Source: Vogesella oryzae
Lineage (GTDB): Bacteria > Pseudomonadota > Gammaproteobacteria > Burkholderiales > Chromobacteriaceae
Direction: 5' to 3'
Length of the DNA: 64,000 nucleotides
Assembly: GCF_902829295.1 (NCBI RefSeq)
Contig: NZ_CADEPL010000001.1
Coordinates: 26,564 to 90,563, forward strand
Part shown: positions 8,491 to 18,823 of the stretch, piece after piece
Layout of the letters: each line of letters opens with the position of its first letter
Position numbering within the stretch: position 1 is the first letter of the stretch
Notes under the pieces: generated by a model
Told to the model about the DNA's origin: nothing
The model's database searches: none
What the model saw: the letters and a program-made list of their open reading frames with translations, nothing else
Position numbers and translations under genes: made by a program

Positions 8491-8883
8491 TCAGTGCGAG
8501 TGGTAAATGGCGTGCGGATCTTTCAGTACCGCGTCGGTCACCACCCAGTCGCCGTCGCGGAACACGCGGTAGAAACAGCTCTCGCGCCCGGTGTGGCAGG
8601 CGATACCGCCAGCCTGCTCCACCTGCATGGTGATCACGTCGCCATCGCAGTCCAGACGCAACTCCTTCACCGTCTGCAGGTGGCCGGACTCCTCGCCCTT
8701 TTTCCACAAGCGGTTGCGGGAGCGGCTCCAGTAGTGCGCGATGCCGGTATCGGCGGTCAGCTGCAGCGATTCGCGGGTCATCCACGCCACCATCAGCACC
8801 CGGCCGGTGGCGGCATCCTGGGCGATGGCGGGGACCAAACCCTTGTCATCCCCTTTCACGGCATCAAGCCAGTTTGCAGTCAT
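8491..8883 (-). CDS. hisI: Phosphoribosyl-AMP cyclohydrolase
   Basis: 130 residues with the family motifs VLMVAWM, ARYWSRSR-like [11 protein letters not shown], and the metal-binding cysteines in LDCDGD and [10 protein letters not shown]. It opens the adenine ring in step three of histidine synthesis. A copy of the TGCGGCCAAC word abuts its start codon. The 143-base gap to hisE holds short G/C-rich hairpins but no further gene. Confidence 0.96.
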   Translation of the reverse strand: MTANWLDAVKGDDKGLVPAIAQDAATGRVLMVAWMTRESLQLTADTGIAHYWSRSRNRLWKKGEESGHLQTVKELRLDCDGDVITMQVEQAGGIACHTGRESCFYRVFRDGDWVVTDAVLKDPHAIYHSH

Positions 8884-8894
8884 GCGGCCAACCT

Positions 8895-9662
8895 TTACAG
8901 ACGGACTTCGATGCCGGCCGCGCGCATGGCTTCTTTCGCCTCGCGCACGGTGTACTCGCCAAAGTGGAAGATGCTGGCAGCCAGCACCGCATCGGCCTTG
9001 CCCAGCGTCACGCCTTCCACCAAGTGCTGCAGATTGCCCACGCCACCGGAAGCGATTACCGGAATCGGCACCGCCTCGGATACCGCGCGGGTCAGCGGCA
9101 GGTTGAAACCGATCTTGGTACCGTCACGGTCCATGCTGGTAAGCAGGATCTCGCCGGCGCCGTACTGCGCCATCTTCGCTGCCCATTCGACCGCATCCAG
9201 GCCGGTAGGGTTGCGCCCGCCGTGGGTAAAGATCTCCCAGCGGTCGTTATCCGGCGTTACCGCCTTGGCGTCCACCGCCACCACGATGCACTGGCTGCCG
9301 AACTTGTCGGCTGCTTCCTTGACCAGATCCGGATTGGTCACCGCCGCGGTGTTGATGCTGACCTTGTCGGCGCCGGCGTTCAGCAGCCGGCGGATGTCTT
9401 CCACCTTGCGCACCCCGCCACCCACGGTCAGCGGGATGAACACCTGTTCGGCTACCGCTTCGATCACGTGCAGGATGATGTCGCGCTGGTCGGAGCTGGC
9501 AGTGATGTCGAGGAAAGTCAACTCGTCGGCGCCCTGCTCGTTGTAGCGCTTGGCGATTTCCACCGGGTCGCCGGCATCGCGCAGGCCGACGAAGTTGACA
9601 CCCTTCACCACGCGACCGGCGGTCACGTCGAGACAGGGGATGATGCGTTTGGCTAGAGACAT
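8895..9662 (-). CDS. hisF: Imidazole glycerol phosphate synthase, cyclase subunit
   Basis: 255 residues, a TIM barrel starting [19 protein letters not shown] with catalytic Asp11 and later Asp in VAVDAK. With HisH it makes imidazole glycerol phosphate and AICAR. The phosphate-binding GGV motifs ([23 protein letters not shown]) are intact. Confidence 0.97.
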   Translation of the reverse strand: MSLAKRIIPCLDVTAGRVVKGVNFVGLRDAGDPVEIAKRYNEQGADELTFLDITASSDQRDIILHVIEAVAEQVFIPLTVGGGVRKVEDIRRLLNAGADKVSINTAAVTNPDLVKEAADKFGSQCIVVAVDAKAVTPDNDRWEIFTHGGRNPTGLDAVEWAAKMAQYGAGEILLTSMDRDGTKIGFNLPLTRAVSEAVPIPVIASGGVGNLQHLVEGVTLGKADAVLAASIFHFGEYTVREAKEAMRAAGIEVRL

Positions 9663-9679
9663 GATGTACTACGAATGAA

Positions 9680-9704
9680 GGTTGGCCGCACGAGGCGGCC
9701 AACC
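9680..9704. terminator. Inverted pair of the TGCGGCCAAC word between hisA and hisF
   Basis: GGTTGGCCGC at 9680-9689 and GCGGCCAACC at 9695-9704 form a 10-bp stem with loop ACGAG. It fills the hisA-hisF gap. There is no T run, so it is more likely an mRNA-stabilising or weak pausing hairpin than a strong terminator. It is one of five such pairs in the window. Confidence 0.6.
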
Positions 9705-9709
9705 GGGGG

Positions 9710-10453
9710 TTAGGCTTCGGACAGTTCGTCCGCCAGCGTCTGCGCGGCGGCAAAATCGATGCTGCCTTCGTAGATGGCGCGGCCGGTAATGGCGCCCTCG
9801 ATGCCCTCGCTCTCCACCGCGCACAGGTTGCGCACGTCGTCGAGGTTGGTCAGGCCGCCGGAGGCGATCACCGGCACGCTCAGCGCCTGCGCCAGCTTGA
9901 CGGTGGCGTCGATGTTGACGCCATTCATCATGCCGTCGCGGCCGATATCGGTGTAGATCACCGAGTTCACACCGTAGTCTTCGAAGCGCTTGGCCAGATC
10001 GATCACATTGTGATTGGTTACCTTGGCCCAGCCATCGATGGCCACCATGCCGTCCTTGGCATCCAGACCGACAATCACCTGGCCGGGGAAGGCATCGCAG
10101 GCATCGTGCAGAAAGCCCGGGTTTTTTACCGCGGCAGTGCCGATAATCACGTATTTCAGGCCGAGATCGAAGTACTTCTCGATGGTGTCGAGGTCGCGGA
10201 TACCGCCCCCCAACTGCACCGGCATGTCGTCGCCCACTGCACCCAGAATGTCGCGGATCACCGCCAGATTCTTGGGCTTGCCGGCAAAGGCACCGTTCAG
10301 GTCCACCAGATGCAGGCGCCGCGCGCCCTGGTCACGCCAGTGCAAGGCAACCTTTACAGGGTCATCGGAAAACACGGTGGCATCAGTCATTACGCCTTGT
10401 TTCAGGCGTACGCATTGACCGTCCTTCAGGTCGATAGCGGGAATCAGCAGCAT
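9710..10453 (-). CDS. hisA: ProFAR isomerase
   Basis: 247 residues; TIM barrel beginning [17 protein letters not shown], with catalytic Asp in AIDL and Asp in the [11 protein letters not shown] strand. It isomerises the aminoaldose ProFAR to the aminoketose PRFAR. The start at MLLIP is used because a longer in-frame extension has no family support. Closely related in sequence to HisF downstream. Confidence 0.96.
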   Translation of the reverse strand: MLLIPAIDLKDGQCVRLKQGVMTDATVFSDDPVKVALHWRDQGARRLHLVDLNGAFAGKPKNLAVIRDILGAVGDDMPVQLGGGIRDLDTIEKYFDLGLKYVIIGTAAVKNPGFLHDACDAFPGQVIVGLDAKDGMVAIDGWAKVTNHNVIDLAKRFEDYGVNSVIYTDIGRDGMMNGVNIDATVKLAQALSVPVIASGGLTNLDDVRNLCAVESEGIEGAITGRAIYEGSIDFAAAQTLADELSEA

Positions 10454-10476
10454 GGTGCGTAAGGATCTACGGAAAG

Positions 10477-11118
10477 TTAAACAGTGCCATCCCAGGCCAG
10501 GAAGTTCTTCATCATCTGCAACCCGGCACGGTGGCTCTTCTCGGTGTGGAATTGCGTGGCAAAAATATTGCCACGCCCGACGATACAACAAAAGCGCTCC
10601 GGATACTCGCTTTCCGCCAGGTTGATGCCGGCTTCAGCGGGTGCGAAGTGGTAACTGTGTACAAAATAGAAACGCTCGCCATCCTCGATGCCGGCAAACA
10701 GCGGGTGTGCGCTGCGCTGGTACACGCGGTTCCAGCCCATGTGCGGCACTTTAAGGCGCTCACCACGGGCATCCAGCAGGTTGGCCGCAAAGCGCTTGAC
10801 CTCGCCCTTGAAGATGCCAAGACCGGGGGTATCACCCTCCTCGCTGTGCTCGAACAACAACTGTGCGCCAACACAAATGCCGAAGAACGGCTTGTTGCGC
10901 GTGCTTTCGCGCACCGCTTCGGCCAGACCGTGTGCATTCAGCTCGCGCATGCAGTCCGGCATCGCGCCCTGGCCGGGAAAGATCACCTTGTCGGCCTTGA
11001 GTACCTGCTCCGGATCGGAGGTCAGAAAAATATCAGCCCCGATGTCGTTCACGAACTGCACGGACTTCAGCACCGAGTGCAGATTGCCCATGCCGTAGTC
11101 GATGACTGCAACTTTCAT
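10477..11118 (-). CDS. hisH: Imidazole glycerol phosphate synthase, glutamine amidotransferase subunit
   Basis: 213 residues, class I amidotransferase: start [13 protein letters not shown], oxyanion PGQGAMP, nucleophile Cys in [10 protein letters not shown], and the His-Glu pair in TQFHTEKS. It feeds ammonia from glutamine to HisF. Confidence 0.97.
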   Translation of the reverse strand: MKVAVIDYGMGNLHSVLKSVQFVNDIGADIFLTSDPEQVLKADKVIFPGQGAMPDCMRELNAHGLAEAVRESTRNKPFFGICVGAQLLFEHSEEGDTPGLGIFKGEVKRFAANLLDARGERLKVPHMGWNRVYQRSAHPLFAGIEDGERFYFVHSYHFAPAEAGINLAESEYPERFCCIVGRGNIFATQFHTEKSHRAGLQMMKNFLAWDGTV

Positions 11119-11173
11119 ATCAGCCTTACAGAATCATGTTGGGAGTAGGTGACAAACCGTCACCATTGCCGCA

Positions 11174-11767
11174 TCAGGCAGTCAGCGTGCCCTTGGTGGA
11201 CGGCGTGATGCCGGCCATGCGCTCGTCAAATTCCACCGCCATGCGCAGCGCACGGCCAAAGGCCTTGAACACCGTCTCGGCCTGGTGGTGGCTGTTCACC
11301 CCACGCAGATTGTCGATGTGCAGCGTCACCATGCTGTGGTTGACGAAACCATGGAAGAACTCGCTGAACAGATCGACGTCGAAACCACCGATGGCGGCGC
11401 GAGTAAACGGGATGTGGTACTGCAGCCCGGGGCGACCAGACAGGTCGATCACTACCCGCGACAGCGCTTCATCCAGCGGCACATAGGCGTGACCGTAGCG
11501 ACGGATGCCTTTCTTGTCGCCAATGGCCTTGGCAAACGCCTGCCCCAGCGTGATGCCGATATCTTCCACGGTGTGATGGGCATCGATATGCAGGTCGCCG
11601 CGGGCGGTGATGTCGATATCGATCAGGCCGTGGCGGGCGATCTGGTCCATCATGTGATCGAGAAACGGTACGCCGGTATCGAAGCGGCCAACACCGCTGC
11701 CATCCAGGTTCAGGCTGACAGTGATCTGGGTTTCCAGGGTATTACGGGTAACGGTAGCAGTACGCAT
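11174..11767 (-). CDS. hisB: Imidazole glycerol phosphate dehydratase
   Basis: 197 residues, the single-domain dehydratase without the phosphatase domain found in enterobacterial HisB. Metal-binding motifs [30 protein letters not shown] and [12 protein letters not shown] are all present. A separate histidinol phosphatase must be encoded elsewhere. Confidence 0.97.
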   Translation of the reverse strand: MRTATVTRNTLETQITVSLNLDGSGVGRFDTGVPFLDHMMDQIARHGLIDIDITARGDLHIDAHHTVEDIGITLGQAFAKAIGDKKGIRRYGHAYVPLDEALSRVVIDLSGRPGLQYHIPFTRAAIGGFDVDLFSEFFHGFVNHSMVTLHIDNLRGVNSHHQAETVFKAFGRALRMAVEFDERMAGITPSTKGTLTA

Positions 11768-11773
11768 GATGGC

Positions 11774-12844
11774 TCAGGCAAAGTAGGCGTGAATGGCGGC
11801 AAGCAGCGCACTGTTTTCATCAGGGCTGCCCACAGTCAGGCGCAGGCAGTTATCCAGCAGCGGATGATAGCCATGCAGGTTCTTGATCAGGATACCCTCG
11901 GCCTTCAAGCGCGCAAACAGTGCCAGCGCATCCGGCACGCGGATGGTGAGGAAGTTGGCCTCGGAGGGATACACCGTCACCGCGGCCAAAGTGCCGAGGC
12001 TGTCGGCAAGACGGCTGCGCTCGCGGCGCAACTCGGACGCCTGTGCGGCAAACACATCCAGATGACGCAATGCGAACTTGGCGGCAGCCTGACTCAGTAC
12101 ATTGATGTTGTACGGCGGACGTACCTTGTCCAGTTGCGCGATGACTTCCGGATGACCGGCGGCGTAGCCCAGACGCAAACCGGCCAGGCCCAGCTTGGAT
12201 AGCGTACGCATCACGATCAGGTGCGGCTGGCTGCCAGCCAGATCCATGAAGCTGTCGACGGCAAAGGTCTGATAGGCTTCGTCAACCACCACCAGTCCTG
12301 GCGCGGCATCCAGCACGGCCTGCACTTCCTCGCGGGCAAAGCGCGGACCGGTAGGGTTGTTGGGGTAGGACAGGAACACCACCGCCGGGCGATGTTCACG
12401 GATGGCGGCCAACGTGGCCGGCAGGTCGAGGCTGAAATCCGCCTGCAGCGGCACCCCGACATAACGCACGCGCGAGAACTGCGCGTTGAGGCGGTACATC
12501 ACGAACGACGGTTCCAGCGCCAGTACCACGGTGTCGTCGCTGGCGATCGCCTGGGTAATCAGGGTGATGATTTCGTCGGAGCCGTTGCCCAGCACCACGT
12601 CGGCTGCAGCCGGAATAGCAAACGCGGCCTTGAGCTGGTCTTTCAGACCATCGCCATGCGGGTCGGGATAGCGGTTCAACGCCACCTCGGCCAGCACCTG
12701 GCCCAGTTCGGCACGCAGCGCCGGCGGCAAATGGTAGGGATTTTCCATCGCGTCGAGCTTGATATAGCCCGAGGCATCGGCGACATGGTAGGCCTGCATG
12801 GCCAGCACGTCGGGGCGGAACAATTGTTGTATAGACATTTTCAT
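11774..12844 (-). CDS. hisC: Histidinol-phosphate aminotransferase
   Basis: 356 residues, class I/II PLP aminotransferase: LDAMENPYHLP at the N-terminus, VFLSYPNNPTG, VVDEAYQTF, and the PLP lysine in TLSKLGLAGLRLGY. Transfers the amino group from glutamate to imidazole acetol phosphate. The start at ATG 12844 is chosen; the in-frame stretch before it does not resemble the family, and ATG 12838 is an alternative. It sits 6 bases upstream of hisB. Confidence 0.95.
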   Translation of the reverse strand: MKMSIQQLFRPDVLAMQAYHVADASGYIKLDAMENPYHLPPALRAELGQVLAEVALNRYPDPHGDGLKDQLKAAFAIPAAADVVLGNGSDEIITLITQAIASDDTVVLALEPSFVMYRLNAQFSRVRYVGVPLQADFSLDLPATLAAIREHRPAVVFLSYPNNPTGPRFAREEVQAVLDAAPGLVVVDEAYQTFAVDSFMDLAGSQPHLIVMRTLSKLGLAGLRLGYAAGHPEVIAQLDKVRPPYNINVLSQAAAKFALRHLDVFAAQASELRRERSRLADSLGTLAAVTVYPSEANFLTIRVPDALALFARLKAEGILIKNLHGYHPLLDNCLRLTVGSPDENSALLAAIHAYFA

Positions 12845-12974
12845 CGGCAATTCTCGCCGGCCGGGCCGGTTCGAAGTGTCGGTGATGGCCCGACGCGGAG
12901 GGTGCAACAAGGGCTTCATCGTAACCTGAAACCCGTCAGCGGGCTACCGCCGGAACGCGGCAGCCCGGCGGCAG

Positions 12975-14267
12975 TTACTTGTCCAGACGCAACTCGGCGG
13001 CACGGGCATGCGCGGTCAGGCCCTCACCATGCGCCAGAATACTGGCGATCTGGCCCAGCTTTTGCGCCCCGGCGTGCGACACGCGGATCAGGCTGCTGCG
13101 CTTCTGGAAATCGTACACCCCCAGCGGGCTGGCAAAGCGCGCGGTACGGCTGGTCGGCAGCACGTGGTTAGGGCCGGCACAGTAATCGCCCAGGCTTTCC
13201 GAGGTAAAGCGTCCCATGAAGATGGCACCGGCGTGGCGCAACTGCGGCAGGTAACGCTCCGGCTCCGCCACCGACAGCTCCAGATGTTCCGGCGCGATGT
13301 AGTTGGAGATGACGCAGGCTTCGTCCAGGTCGCGTACCTCGATCAGCGCACCACGGTTGCCAAGACTGGCTTCGATGATGGCGCGGCGCGGCATGGTCGA
13401 CAGCAGCTTTTCGATGCTGGCTTCCACTTTGGCGATGTAGTCGGCCGACGGGCACAACAGGATGGCCTGCGCGATTTCGTCGTGCTCGGCCTGACTGAAC
13501 AGGTCCATGGCGATCCAGTCCGGATCGGTATCGCCATCGCAGATCACCAGGATTTCGGACGGGCCGGCCACCATGTCGATGCCCACCACGCCGAACACGC
13601 GGCGCTTGGCGGCGGCGACGTAGGCATTGCCCGGGCCGGTGATCTTGTCTACCTGCGGCACGCTGTCGGTACCGTAAGCCAGTGCGGCAACGGCTTGCGC
13701 ACCACCACAGGTAAATACCTTGTCCACGCCGGCGATAAAGGCCGCAGCCAACACCAGATCGTTCTTTTCGCCATTCGGCGTCGGCACCACCATGATGATC
13801 TCGCCGACACCGGCAACCTTCGCCGGCAGCGCATTCATCAGCACCGAGCTCGGATAGGCGGCCTTGCCGCCCGGCACGTAAATGCCGACGCGGTCCAGCG
13901 GGGTCACCTGCTGCCCCAGCAGGGTGCCGTCTTCGTCCTCGTAGCTCCAGGAATGCGCCAGCTGCTTTTCGTGATAGCGGCGCACGCGCTCGGCGGCGGC
14001 GGTCAGCGCGGCGCGCACGTGCTCCGGCAGACGGTCGTGGGCGGCCTGCAGCTCGGCACGGCTCAGCGTCAGCTCGGCCATGCTGGCCGCGTGCATACGG
14101 TCGAAACGGTTGGTGTACTCCACCACGGCGGCATCGCCACGGGCTTTCACGTCGTCGCAGATGGCGGCGACAGCGGCGTCCACCGCCGGGTCCTGCGCCG
14201 TCTCGAACGCCAGCAGCGCTTGCAGGCGGGCGTCAAAATCGGCTTGGGAGGAAGACAGGCGTTGCAT
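12975..14267 (-). CDS. hisD: Histidinol dehydrogenase
   Basis: 430 residues. Typical blocks: [69 protein letters not shown], and the C-terminal GPNHVLPT and HAEGLTAHA-like [13 protein letters not shown]. Oxidises histidinol to histidine in two NAD-dependent steps. Full length. Confidence 0.97.
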   Translation of the reverse strand: MQRLSSSQADFDARLQALLAFETAQDPAVDAAVAAICDDVKARGDAAVVEYTNRFDRMHAASMAELTLSRAELQAAHDRLPEHVRAALTAAAERVRRYHEKQLAHSWSYEDEDGTLLGQQVTPLDRVGIYVPGGKAAYPSSVLMNALPAKVAGVGEIIMVVPTPNGEKNDLVLAAAFIAGVDKVFTCGGAQAVAALAYGTDSVPQVDKITGPGNAYVAAAKRRVFGVVGIDMVAGPSEILVICDGDTDPDWIAMDLFSQAEHDEIAQAILLCPSADYIAKVEASIEKLLSTMPRRAIIEASLGNRGALIEVRDLDEACVISNYIAPEHLELSVAEPERYLPQLRHAGAIFMGRFTSESLGDYCAGPNHVLPTSRTARFASPLGVYDFQKRSSLIRVSHAGAQKLGQIASILAHGEGLTAHARAAELRLDK

Positions 14268-14285
14268 GTTTACGGCTCCATAGAC

Positions 14286-14313
14286 TTGCGGCCAACCCGA
14301 AGGTTGGCCGCAA
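14286..14313. terminator. Inverted pair of the TGCGGCCAAC word between hisG and hisD
   Basis: TTGCGGCCAACC (14286-14297), loop CGAA, GGTTGGCCGCAA (14302-14313): a perfect 12-bp stem with a tetraloop. No T run follows in either direction. It sits in the middle of the his operon, so complete termination here is unlikely; it may balance hisG against downstream expression. Confidence 0.6.
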
Positions 14314-14324
14314 CGGGCATTGGC

Positions 14325-14966
14325 TTACTGCGGCACGGCGCCGGCAAAGGCATCCAGCACCGGCTGGATGGTGTCGTACTTGAGCTTGAGTGCGGCCTGG
14401 TTCACCACCAGTCGCGAGCTGATGTCGATGATGTGTTCCACCGCCACCAGATTGTTGGCTTTCAGGGTGCCGCCGGTCGACACCAAATCGACGATGGCAT
14501 CGGCCAGCCCCACCAGCGGCGCCAGCTCCATCGAGCCATACAGCTTGATGATGTCCACATGCACACCCTTGGCGGCAAAGTGCTCGCGGGCGATCTGCGG
14601 ATACTTGGTGGCCACTTTCAGGCGCGCGCCATGCTTCACCGCGGCGTCGTAATCGAAGCCGTTCTCCACCGCCACCATCATCTTGCACTTGGCAATATTC
14701 AGGTCCAGCGGCTGGTACAGGCCGGCACCGCCATGCTCGATCAGCACATCGCGGCCGGCGATGCCCAGATCGGCGGCGCCATACTGCACATAGGTCGGCA
14801 CGTCGGAAGCGCGCACGATCACCAGGCGCACGTCCGGACGGTTGGTACCGATGATCAGCTTGCGCGAGGATTCCGGCGCCTCGGCCGGCACGATACCGGC
14901 CGCAGCCAGCAGCGGCAGGGTTTCTTCAAAGATGCGGCCCTTGGACAGGGCAATAGTCAAAGTCAT
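14325..14966 (-). CDS. hisG: ATP phosphoribosyltransferase, short form
   Basis: 213 residues, starting [20 protein letters not shown]. The length and the lack of a C-terminal allosteric domain mark the short HisG form, which in known cases needs HisZ for activity and histidine feedback. HisZ is not in this window. PRPP-binding pattern in [15 protein letters not shown] use ATG 14966; a TTG six codons upstream extends the frame but is less likely. First gene of the his operon. Confidence 0.95.
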   Translation of the reverse strand: MTLTIALSKGRIFEETLPLLAAAGIVPAEAPESSRKLIIGTNRPDVRLVIVRASDVPTYVQYGAADLGIAGRDVLIEHGGAGLYQPLDLNIAKCKMMVAVENGFDYDAAVKHGARLKVATKYPQIAREHFAAKGVHVDIIKLYGSMELAPLVGLADAIVDLVSTGGTLKANNLVAVEHIIDISSRLVVNQAALKLKYDTIQPVLDAFAGAVPQ

Positions 14967-14994
14967 GATTTTGTTGCGTTGCAATAGTTAGGGC

Positions 14995-15747
14995 TCAGCG
15001 TACCAGAGCTCGACGCTCTCGCTCAAGGTGGGTGATGTAGCGTTGTACCAGCGTTTCGCGTGCCAAATTCATACCGATGAAATTACAGCCGACGCGGTAA
15101 TGCTCCTGCCCGTCACGTGCGGTGATGAGCATGACATGGCGCACCTCCAGTCCGACCTGCAGCAGACCGACGCCCGGCAGGTCGATATCGACCTGCGACA
15201 GGATCTGGCCGGGCTGCAACCAGGCATGCTGGTCCAGCGTCAGCGACAGCGCCACGCCGCCCAGACTGATGTCGAACAGCGGCAGCACCCGCCCCGGCGG
15301 CTCGTGCAGCCGGCACCATACCGGCTTGGTCAACGGAGAATGGATGCGGTAGAACTCGCGGCGCTGCAGACGGATGATTTTTTCCGGCAGTGCCATTTCG
15401 AAAGCGCGCCGGCCCTCGTACTCGACCGCCGTAGCCGGACCGCAAATGAACTGTGTTTTCACGCCGGCCGGTGCACTGACCAGCACATTACGCTCGCTGG
15501 CCAACAGCTTCTGGTTGGAAACCTCGTCGGCACTCATGGCGAACACCAGCACCGCGCGCACGTCATCAACCGCCAGCAGGCGCGTCACGATAAAGCTGTT
15601 TCCCTTGTTGGAAAACACCGTTACCGCCTGCTTCAGCTCGGCGATAGTGCCCAGGTGCTGCAGGATTTCCAGCCGGTTGCCCAAGGTAAAGCGGGTCAAT
15701 TCCGCCTGCTGCGTGCCGCTGGCCGCGGGGGGGTTATGCTGGCTCAC
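14995..15747 (-). CDS. PilZ-domain c-di-GMP receptor, YcgR-like
   Basis: 250 residues with two domains: an N-terminal YcgR-type beta domain (about 15-110) and a C-terminal PilZ domain. The c-di-GMP-binding residues are present: RxxxR as R130-EFY-R134 and the second motif as D159-ISLGG. YcgR proteins bind the flagellar motor and slow swimming when c-di-GMP rises. It ends 28 bases before hisG and follows sco on the same strand. Flagellar brake is the likely role, by family. Confidence 0.85.
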   Translation of the reverse strand: MSQHNPPAASGTQQAELTRFTLGNRLEILQHLGTIAELKQAVTVFSNKGNSFIVTRLLAVDDVRAVLVFAMSADEVSNQKLLASERNVLVSAPAGVKTQFICGPATAVEYEGRRAFEMALPEKIIRLQRREFYRIHSPLTKPVWCRLHEPPGRVLPLFDISLGGVALSLTLDQHAWLQPGQILSQVDIDLPGVGLLQVGLEVRHVMLITARDGQEHYRVGCNFIGMNLARETLVQRYITHLERERRALVR

Positions 15748-15791
15748 GATAGTGATTCGTTCCGGAACAGGAGTGATCTCTATCTTGCAGT

Positions 15792-16376
15792 CTAACGCAA
15801 CAACTGTTGCAGATCATGGACGATATCGGCGGTAGCCGTACCGTACGGCACATACACCCGCAACTGGCCATCACGATCGAACAGATAGCTGCCGGCACTG
15901 TGGTCCACGCTGTAACCGCCACCTTCCGTCGGATGCTTCTGCGCCACCACCTTGTACTGCCTGGCCACTGCCAGTACCTGCTCGGTGGCACCGGTCAGGC
16001 CCATAAAGCGCTTGTCGAAAAACGGGATGTAACCGGCCAGCACCTGCGGGGTATCGCGCTCCGGGTCGACGCTGACAAACAGCACCTGCACGCGGTCGGC
16101 ATCCTTGCCCAGCTTTTTCATCACCTGCTGGTATTCCAGCATGGTCGTCGGGCAGACATCCGGACAGTGGGTGTAGCCAAAGAACAGCACCACTGCCTTG
16201 CCCTGATAGTCAGCCAGGCCGTGCGGTTTGCCATCCTGACCGGTCAGGGTGAACGGTTGGCCAAAATCGGCACCGGTGAGATCGGTGCCCTTGAAGGACA
16301 GCTTCTCGCCCGGCGTACACGCCAGCAAAGAGGCGGCCAGCAACAACAGCACCAGCCTGGTAATCAGTCGCAACAT
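15792..16376 (-). CDS. SCO1/SenC copper chaperone, lipoprotein
   Basis: 194 residues. Signal peptide with lipobox LLAC at Cys20, then a thioredoxin-like fold with the copper-binding C71-PDV-C75 motif and the distal His in YSVDHSAGSYLF. Sco proteins load copper into the CuA site of cytochrome oxidase subunit II. Starts immediately after the cyoE stop, so it is part of the oxidase assembly block. Confidence 0.94.
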   Translation of the reverse strand: MLRLITRLVLLLLAASLLACTPGEKLSFKGTDLTGADFGQPFTLTGQDGKPHGLADYQGKAVVLFFGYTHCPDVCPTTMLEYQQVMKKLGKDADRVQVLFVSVDPERDTPQVLAGYIPFFDKRFMGLTGATEQVLAVARQYKVVAQKHPTEGGGYSVDHSAGSYLFDRDGQLRVYVPYGTATADIVHDLQQLLR

Positions 16377-17279
16377 TCAGAATCGCAATGCAATGAAAAG
16401 GTAGTGATCTAACAGCAGCGCGGCAAACAGCCAGCTCAGATAATGGATGGACCAGCGGAAGCAGCGTCGCGCAAGGTCGTCAGCATAGTTTCGATGCAGG
16501 CAGGCGGCAAGCCACAAGAACCGCCCCCCCAGCAGGAGGGCAGCCAGCAAGTACACGGCGCCACTGGCACGCAACGCCACCGGCAACAGGGTGACGGCCA
16601 ACAGCAACACGGTATACAGCACTATCGACAAGGTGGTGAAGCGCGCGCCATGCGTCACCGGCAACATCGGCACCCCGGCACGCTGGTAATCGTCACGCCG
16701 ATACAGCGCCAGCGCCCAGAAGTGCGGCGGCGTCCAGGTATAGATGATCAGGAACAGCAGCATGGACATGGCACTGATTTCGCCGGTCATCGCCACCCAG
16801 CCCAGCAGCGGCGGCATGGCGCCACTGGCGCCGCCGATCACGATGTTCTGTGGCGTATTCGGCTTCAGCAGCAAGGTGTAAACGATGGCATAGCCGGCAA
16901 AAGTGGCCAGCGTCAGCCACGCTGTCAGGGCGTTAACCAACCCGATCAACAGTGCCATGCCCAAGCCCAGCGCCACCAGCGCCACCAGCAGCGTGGCGGC
17001 GGGACTGACCTCGCCACGCGCAGTCGCCCGCCAGGCGGTACGGCGCATGCGGGCATCGATGGTGCGCTCCACCAGACAATTGATCATCGCGGCCGCACCC
17101 GCCACCAGTGCAATGCCAACCGTTGCGGCCAACATGCGCGGCAAATCCGGCGTGCCCGGCACTGCCAGCAACATGCCGATCACGGCGCAGAACACGATCA
17201 GCAATACCACCCGCGGCTTGGTAAGTTGCCACATCGCCTGCCATTGCTGCCGGTCGGCATGGAAAATCAGGCTGGCCAT
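16377..17279 (-). CDS. cyoE: Protoheme IX farnesyltransferase (heme O synthase)
   Basis: 300 residues, nine predicted helices, UbiA-type prenyltransferase: LTKPRVVLLIVFCAVIGM, then NCLVERTIDARMRRTAWR (Asp-rich substrate site in family position) and YTWTPPHFWALALYRRDDY. Adds the farnesyl chain to heme B. Overlaps ctaA by 13 bases, which makes sense because CtaA uses its product. Also called ctaB in oxidase clusters. Confidence 0.95.
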   Translation of the reverse strand: MASLIFHADRQQWQAMWQLTKPRVVLLIVFCAVIGMLLAVPGTPDLPRMLAATVGIALVAGAAAMINCLVERTIDARMRRTAWRATARGEVSPAATLLVALVALGLGMALLIGLVNALTAWLTLATFAGYAIVYTLLLKPNTPQNIVIGGASGAMPPLLGWVAMTGEISAMSMLLFLIIYTWTPPHFWALALYRRDDYQRAGVPMLPVTHGARFTTLSIVLYTVLLLAVTLLPVALRASGAVYLLAALLLGGRFLWLAACLHRNYADDLARRCFRWSIHYLSWLFAALLLDHYLFIALRF

Positions 17280-18292
17280 GTCGTTCTCCTTCCCTTGCCA
17301 TGGCGTAGGCGTGGTGCAGCCATGCGTTGTCGCGCCGGCTGCAACTGCCGGCGGGTGGCACTGACCAGCAGCAAGGTGCTGCTCAGCAACAGCATGGCCC
17401 CGATATTGTGGGCGACCGCCAACGGCAGCGGCAGCTGCAACAACACGTTGGCCGCCCCCAGCGACAGTTGCAGCAGCAAGGCCAGCGCCAGCAACAGCAG
17501 CCGTGGCCGCAATGCGGCATGGCGCCAGCCGGCCTGCAGCGCCGCCAGCAGCACCAGGGTCAGCAACAGCGCACCCAGCCGGTGCAGCCAGTGGATGGCG
17601 GTGAGCTGAGCCAGCGTCAGCGGTGTACCGTCCGCACTTTCGCCCAGCGCACGCTGCCAGTGGAAGGCGCCATCAAACTGCATCTGCGGCGGCACAAAAC
17701 TGCCATTGCATGCCGGGAATCCCTGGCAGGCCAGCGCGGCATAGTTGCTGGATACCCAGCCACCCAGTGCCACCTGCCCCAGCACCAGTAATGGCAGCGC
17801 ACACAGCAGCCAGTACAGCCGGGGAGACAGCGGAACGGACTGGCTGCCGCCGAAACGCCAGGTTGCCAGTAACGCCACGATACTCATGCCCCCCAACAGA
17901 TGCGAGGTGACCACCGCCGGCTTGAGCAGCAGCGTCACCGTCCACATGCCAAGCAGACCCTGCAACAACAGCAGCGCCAGCAAGCCGGTCGCCGGCAACC
18001 GTTGCCGGCGGCGATACCAGGCCAGTGCCGCCGCCAGCAACACCAGCAGCCCCAGCGTGGCCGCCAGATAACGGTGGGTCATTTCCTTCCACGCCTTGGC
18101 CGGGCTGACCGGGCCATCCGGCCGCAGCGTCATGGCCTGATGGATATCCGCTGCCGCGTGATGCGGAGACAGATGACCATAACAGCCGGGCCAGTCCGGA
18201 CAGCCCAGACCGGCATCGGACAGCCGTACATAGGCGCCCAGCGGCACCACGATGCAGGCCAACAGCAAGGCAACGGCGAGCAGACGTTTCAT
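17267..18292 (-). CDS. ctaA: Heme A synthase
   Basis: 341 residues with about eight membrane helices. Heme-ligand histidines are visible in EMTHRYLAATLG, VVTSHLLGGM, IHWLHRLGALL and AVAHNIGAMLL. Converts heme O to heme A for the aa3-type oxidase. The start at ATG 18292 has a G-rich ribosome site and begins directly with the first membrane segment; an upstream in-frame ATG would add 14 residues without family support. Confidence 0.94.
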   Translation of the reverse strand: MKRLLAVALLLACIVVPLGAYVRLSDAGLGCPDWPGCYGHLSPHHAAADIHQAMTLRPDGPVSPAKAWKEMTHRYLAATLGLLVLLAAALAWYRRRQRLPATGLLALLLLQGLLGMWTVTLLLKPAVVTSHLLGGMSIVALLATWRFGGSQSVPLSPRLYWLLCALPLLVLGQVALGGWVSSNYAALACQGFPACNGSFVPPQMQFDGAFHWQRALGESADGTPLTLAQLTAIHWLHRLGALLLTLVLLAALQAGWRHAALRPRLLLLALALLLQLSLGAANVLLQLPLPLAVAHNIGAMLLLSSTLLLVSATRRQLQPARQRMAAPRLRHGKGRRTTWPA

Positions 18293-18343
18293 GAACACCC
18301 CCTGTTGCAGCATGGGCGGCACGGTTGGCCGCAAGGGCCACGG

Positions 18344-18823
18344 TCAGCCGAGGCCGTTATTGGTTTTCAGCACCTTGCCGATTTCGCGGATCACCGCCGT
18401 GGGTGGCGTACCATCGGCATAGAACAGCACCAGATTGCGCTGCGGGTCCACCAGATAGAAGCCGTCCTCGCGCAGCCCGGCGCGGTTGAGCTGCTGCCGC
18501 ACCTGTACGCGGCCGGCATCCTCGCCCTGCGCGGTACGGATCTGCTGCATGGCAAAGCCGCGCTGCCGGCAGGCCGCATCACAGCCCTGCCCGACCGACA
18601 GCAACACCCAGCGCCCTTGCGGCCAACCTTGAGCCTGCACCGCCGGCAACGGCTGCACCAGCAGCGTGCCGACACTGCGCGTAGCCTGCGGCTGCCACCA
18701 CAAGTACAACGCCGTGGAGCCCAGCACCGGCGCCAGCACCAGCAACAGGATCAGCCACAGCGGACGCATATCGCGCCGGCGCCGGCCGTGATAGAGCAGC
18801 TCAGTTCCCGGAATGCTGTGCAT
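18344..18823 (-). CDS. Small membrane-anchored protein of the cytochrome oxidase cluster
   Basis: 159 residues: basic N-terminus, one membrane anchor (LWLILLLVLAPVLGSTALYL), then a soluble periplasmic domain with the pattern of a degenerate thioredoxin/Sco fold (WVLLSVGQGCDAACRQRG, GFYLVDPQRNLVLFYADG). The spaced cysteines CDAAC resemble the Sco CxxxC site. Homologues sit between surf1 and ctaA in many betaproteobacteria. A role in oxidase assembly is inferred from position and fold. Its start overlaps the end of surf1 by 23 bases; a second ATG 18 codons in (MRPLWL) is possible. Confidence 0.75.
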   Translation of the reverse strand: MHSIPGTELLYHGRRRRDMRPLWLILLLVLAPVLGSTALYLWWQPQATRSVGTLLVQPLPAVQAQGWPQGRWVLLSVGQGCDAACRQRGFAMQQIRTAQGEDAGRVQVRQQLNRAGLREDGFYLVDPQRNLVLFYADGTPPTAVIREIGKVLKTNNGLG

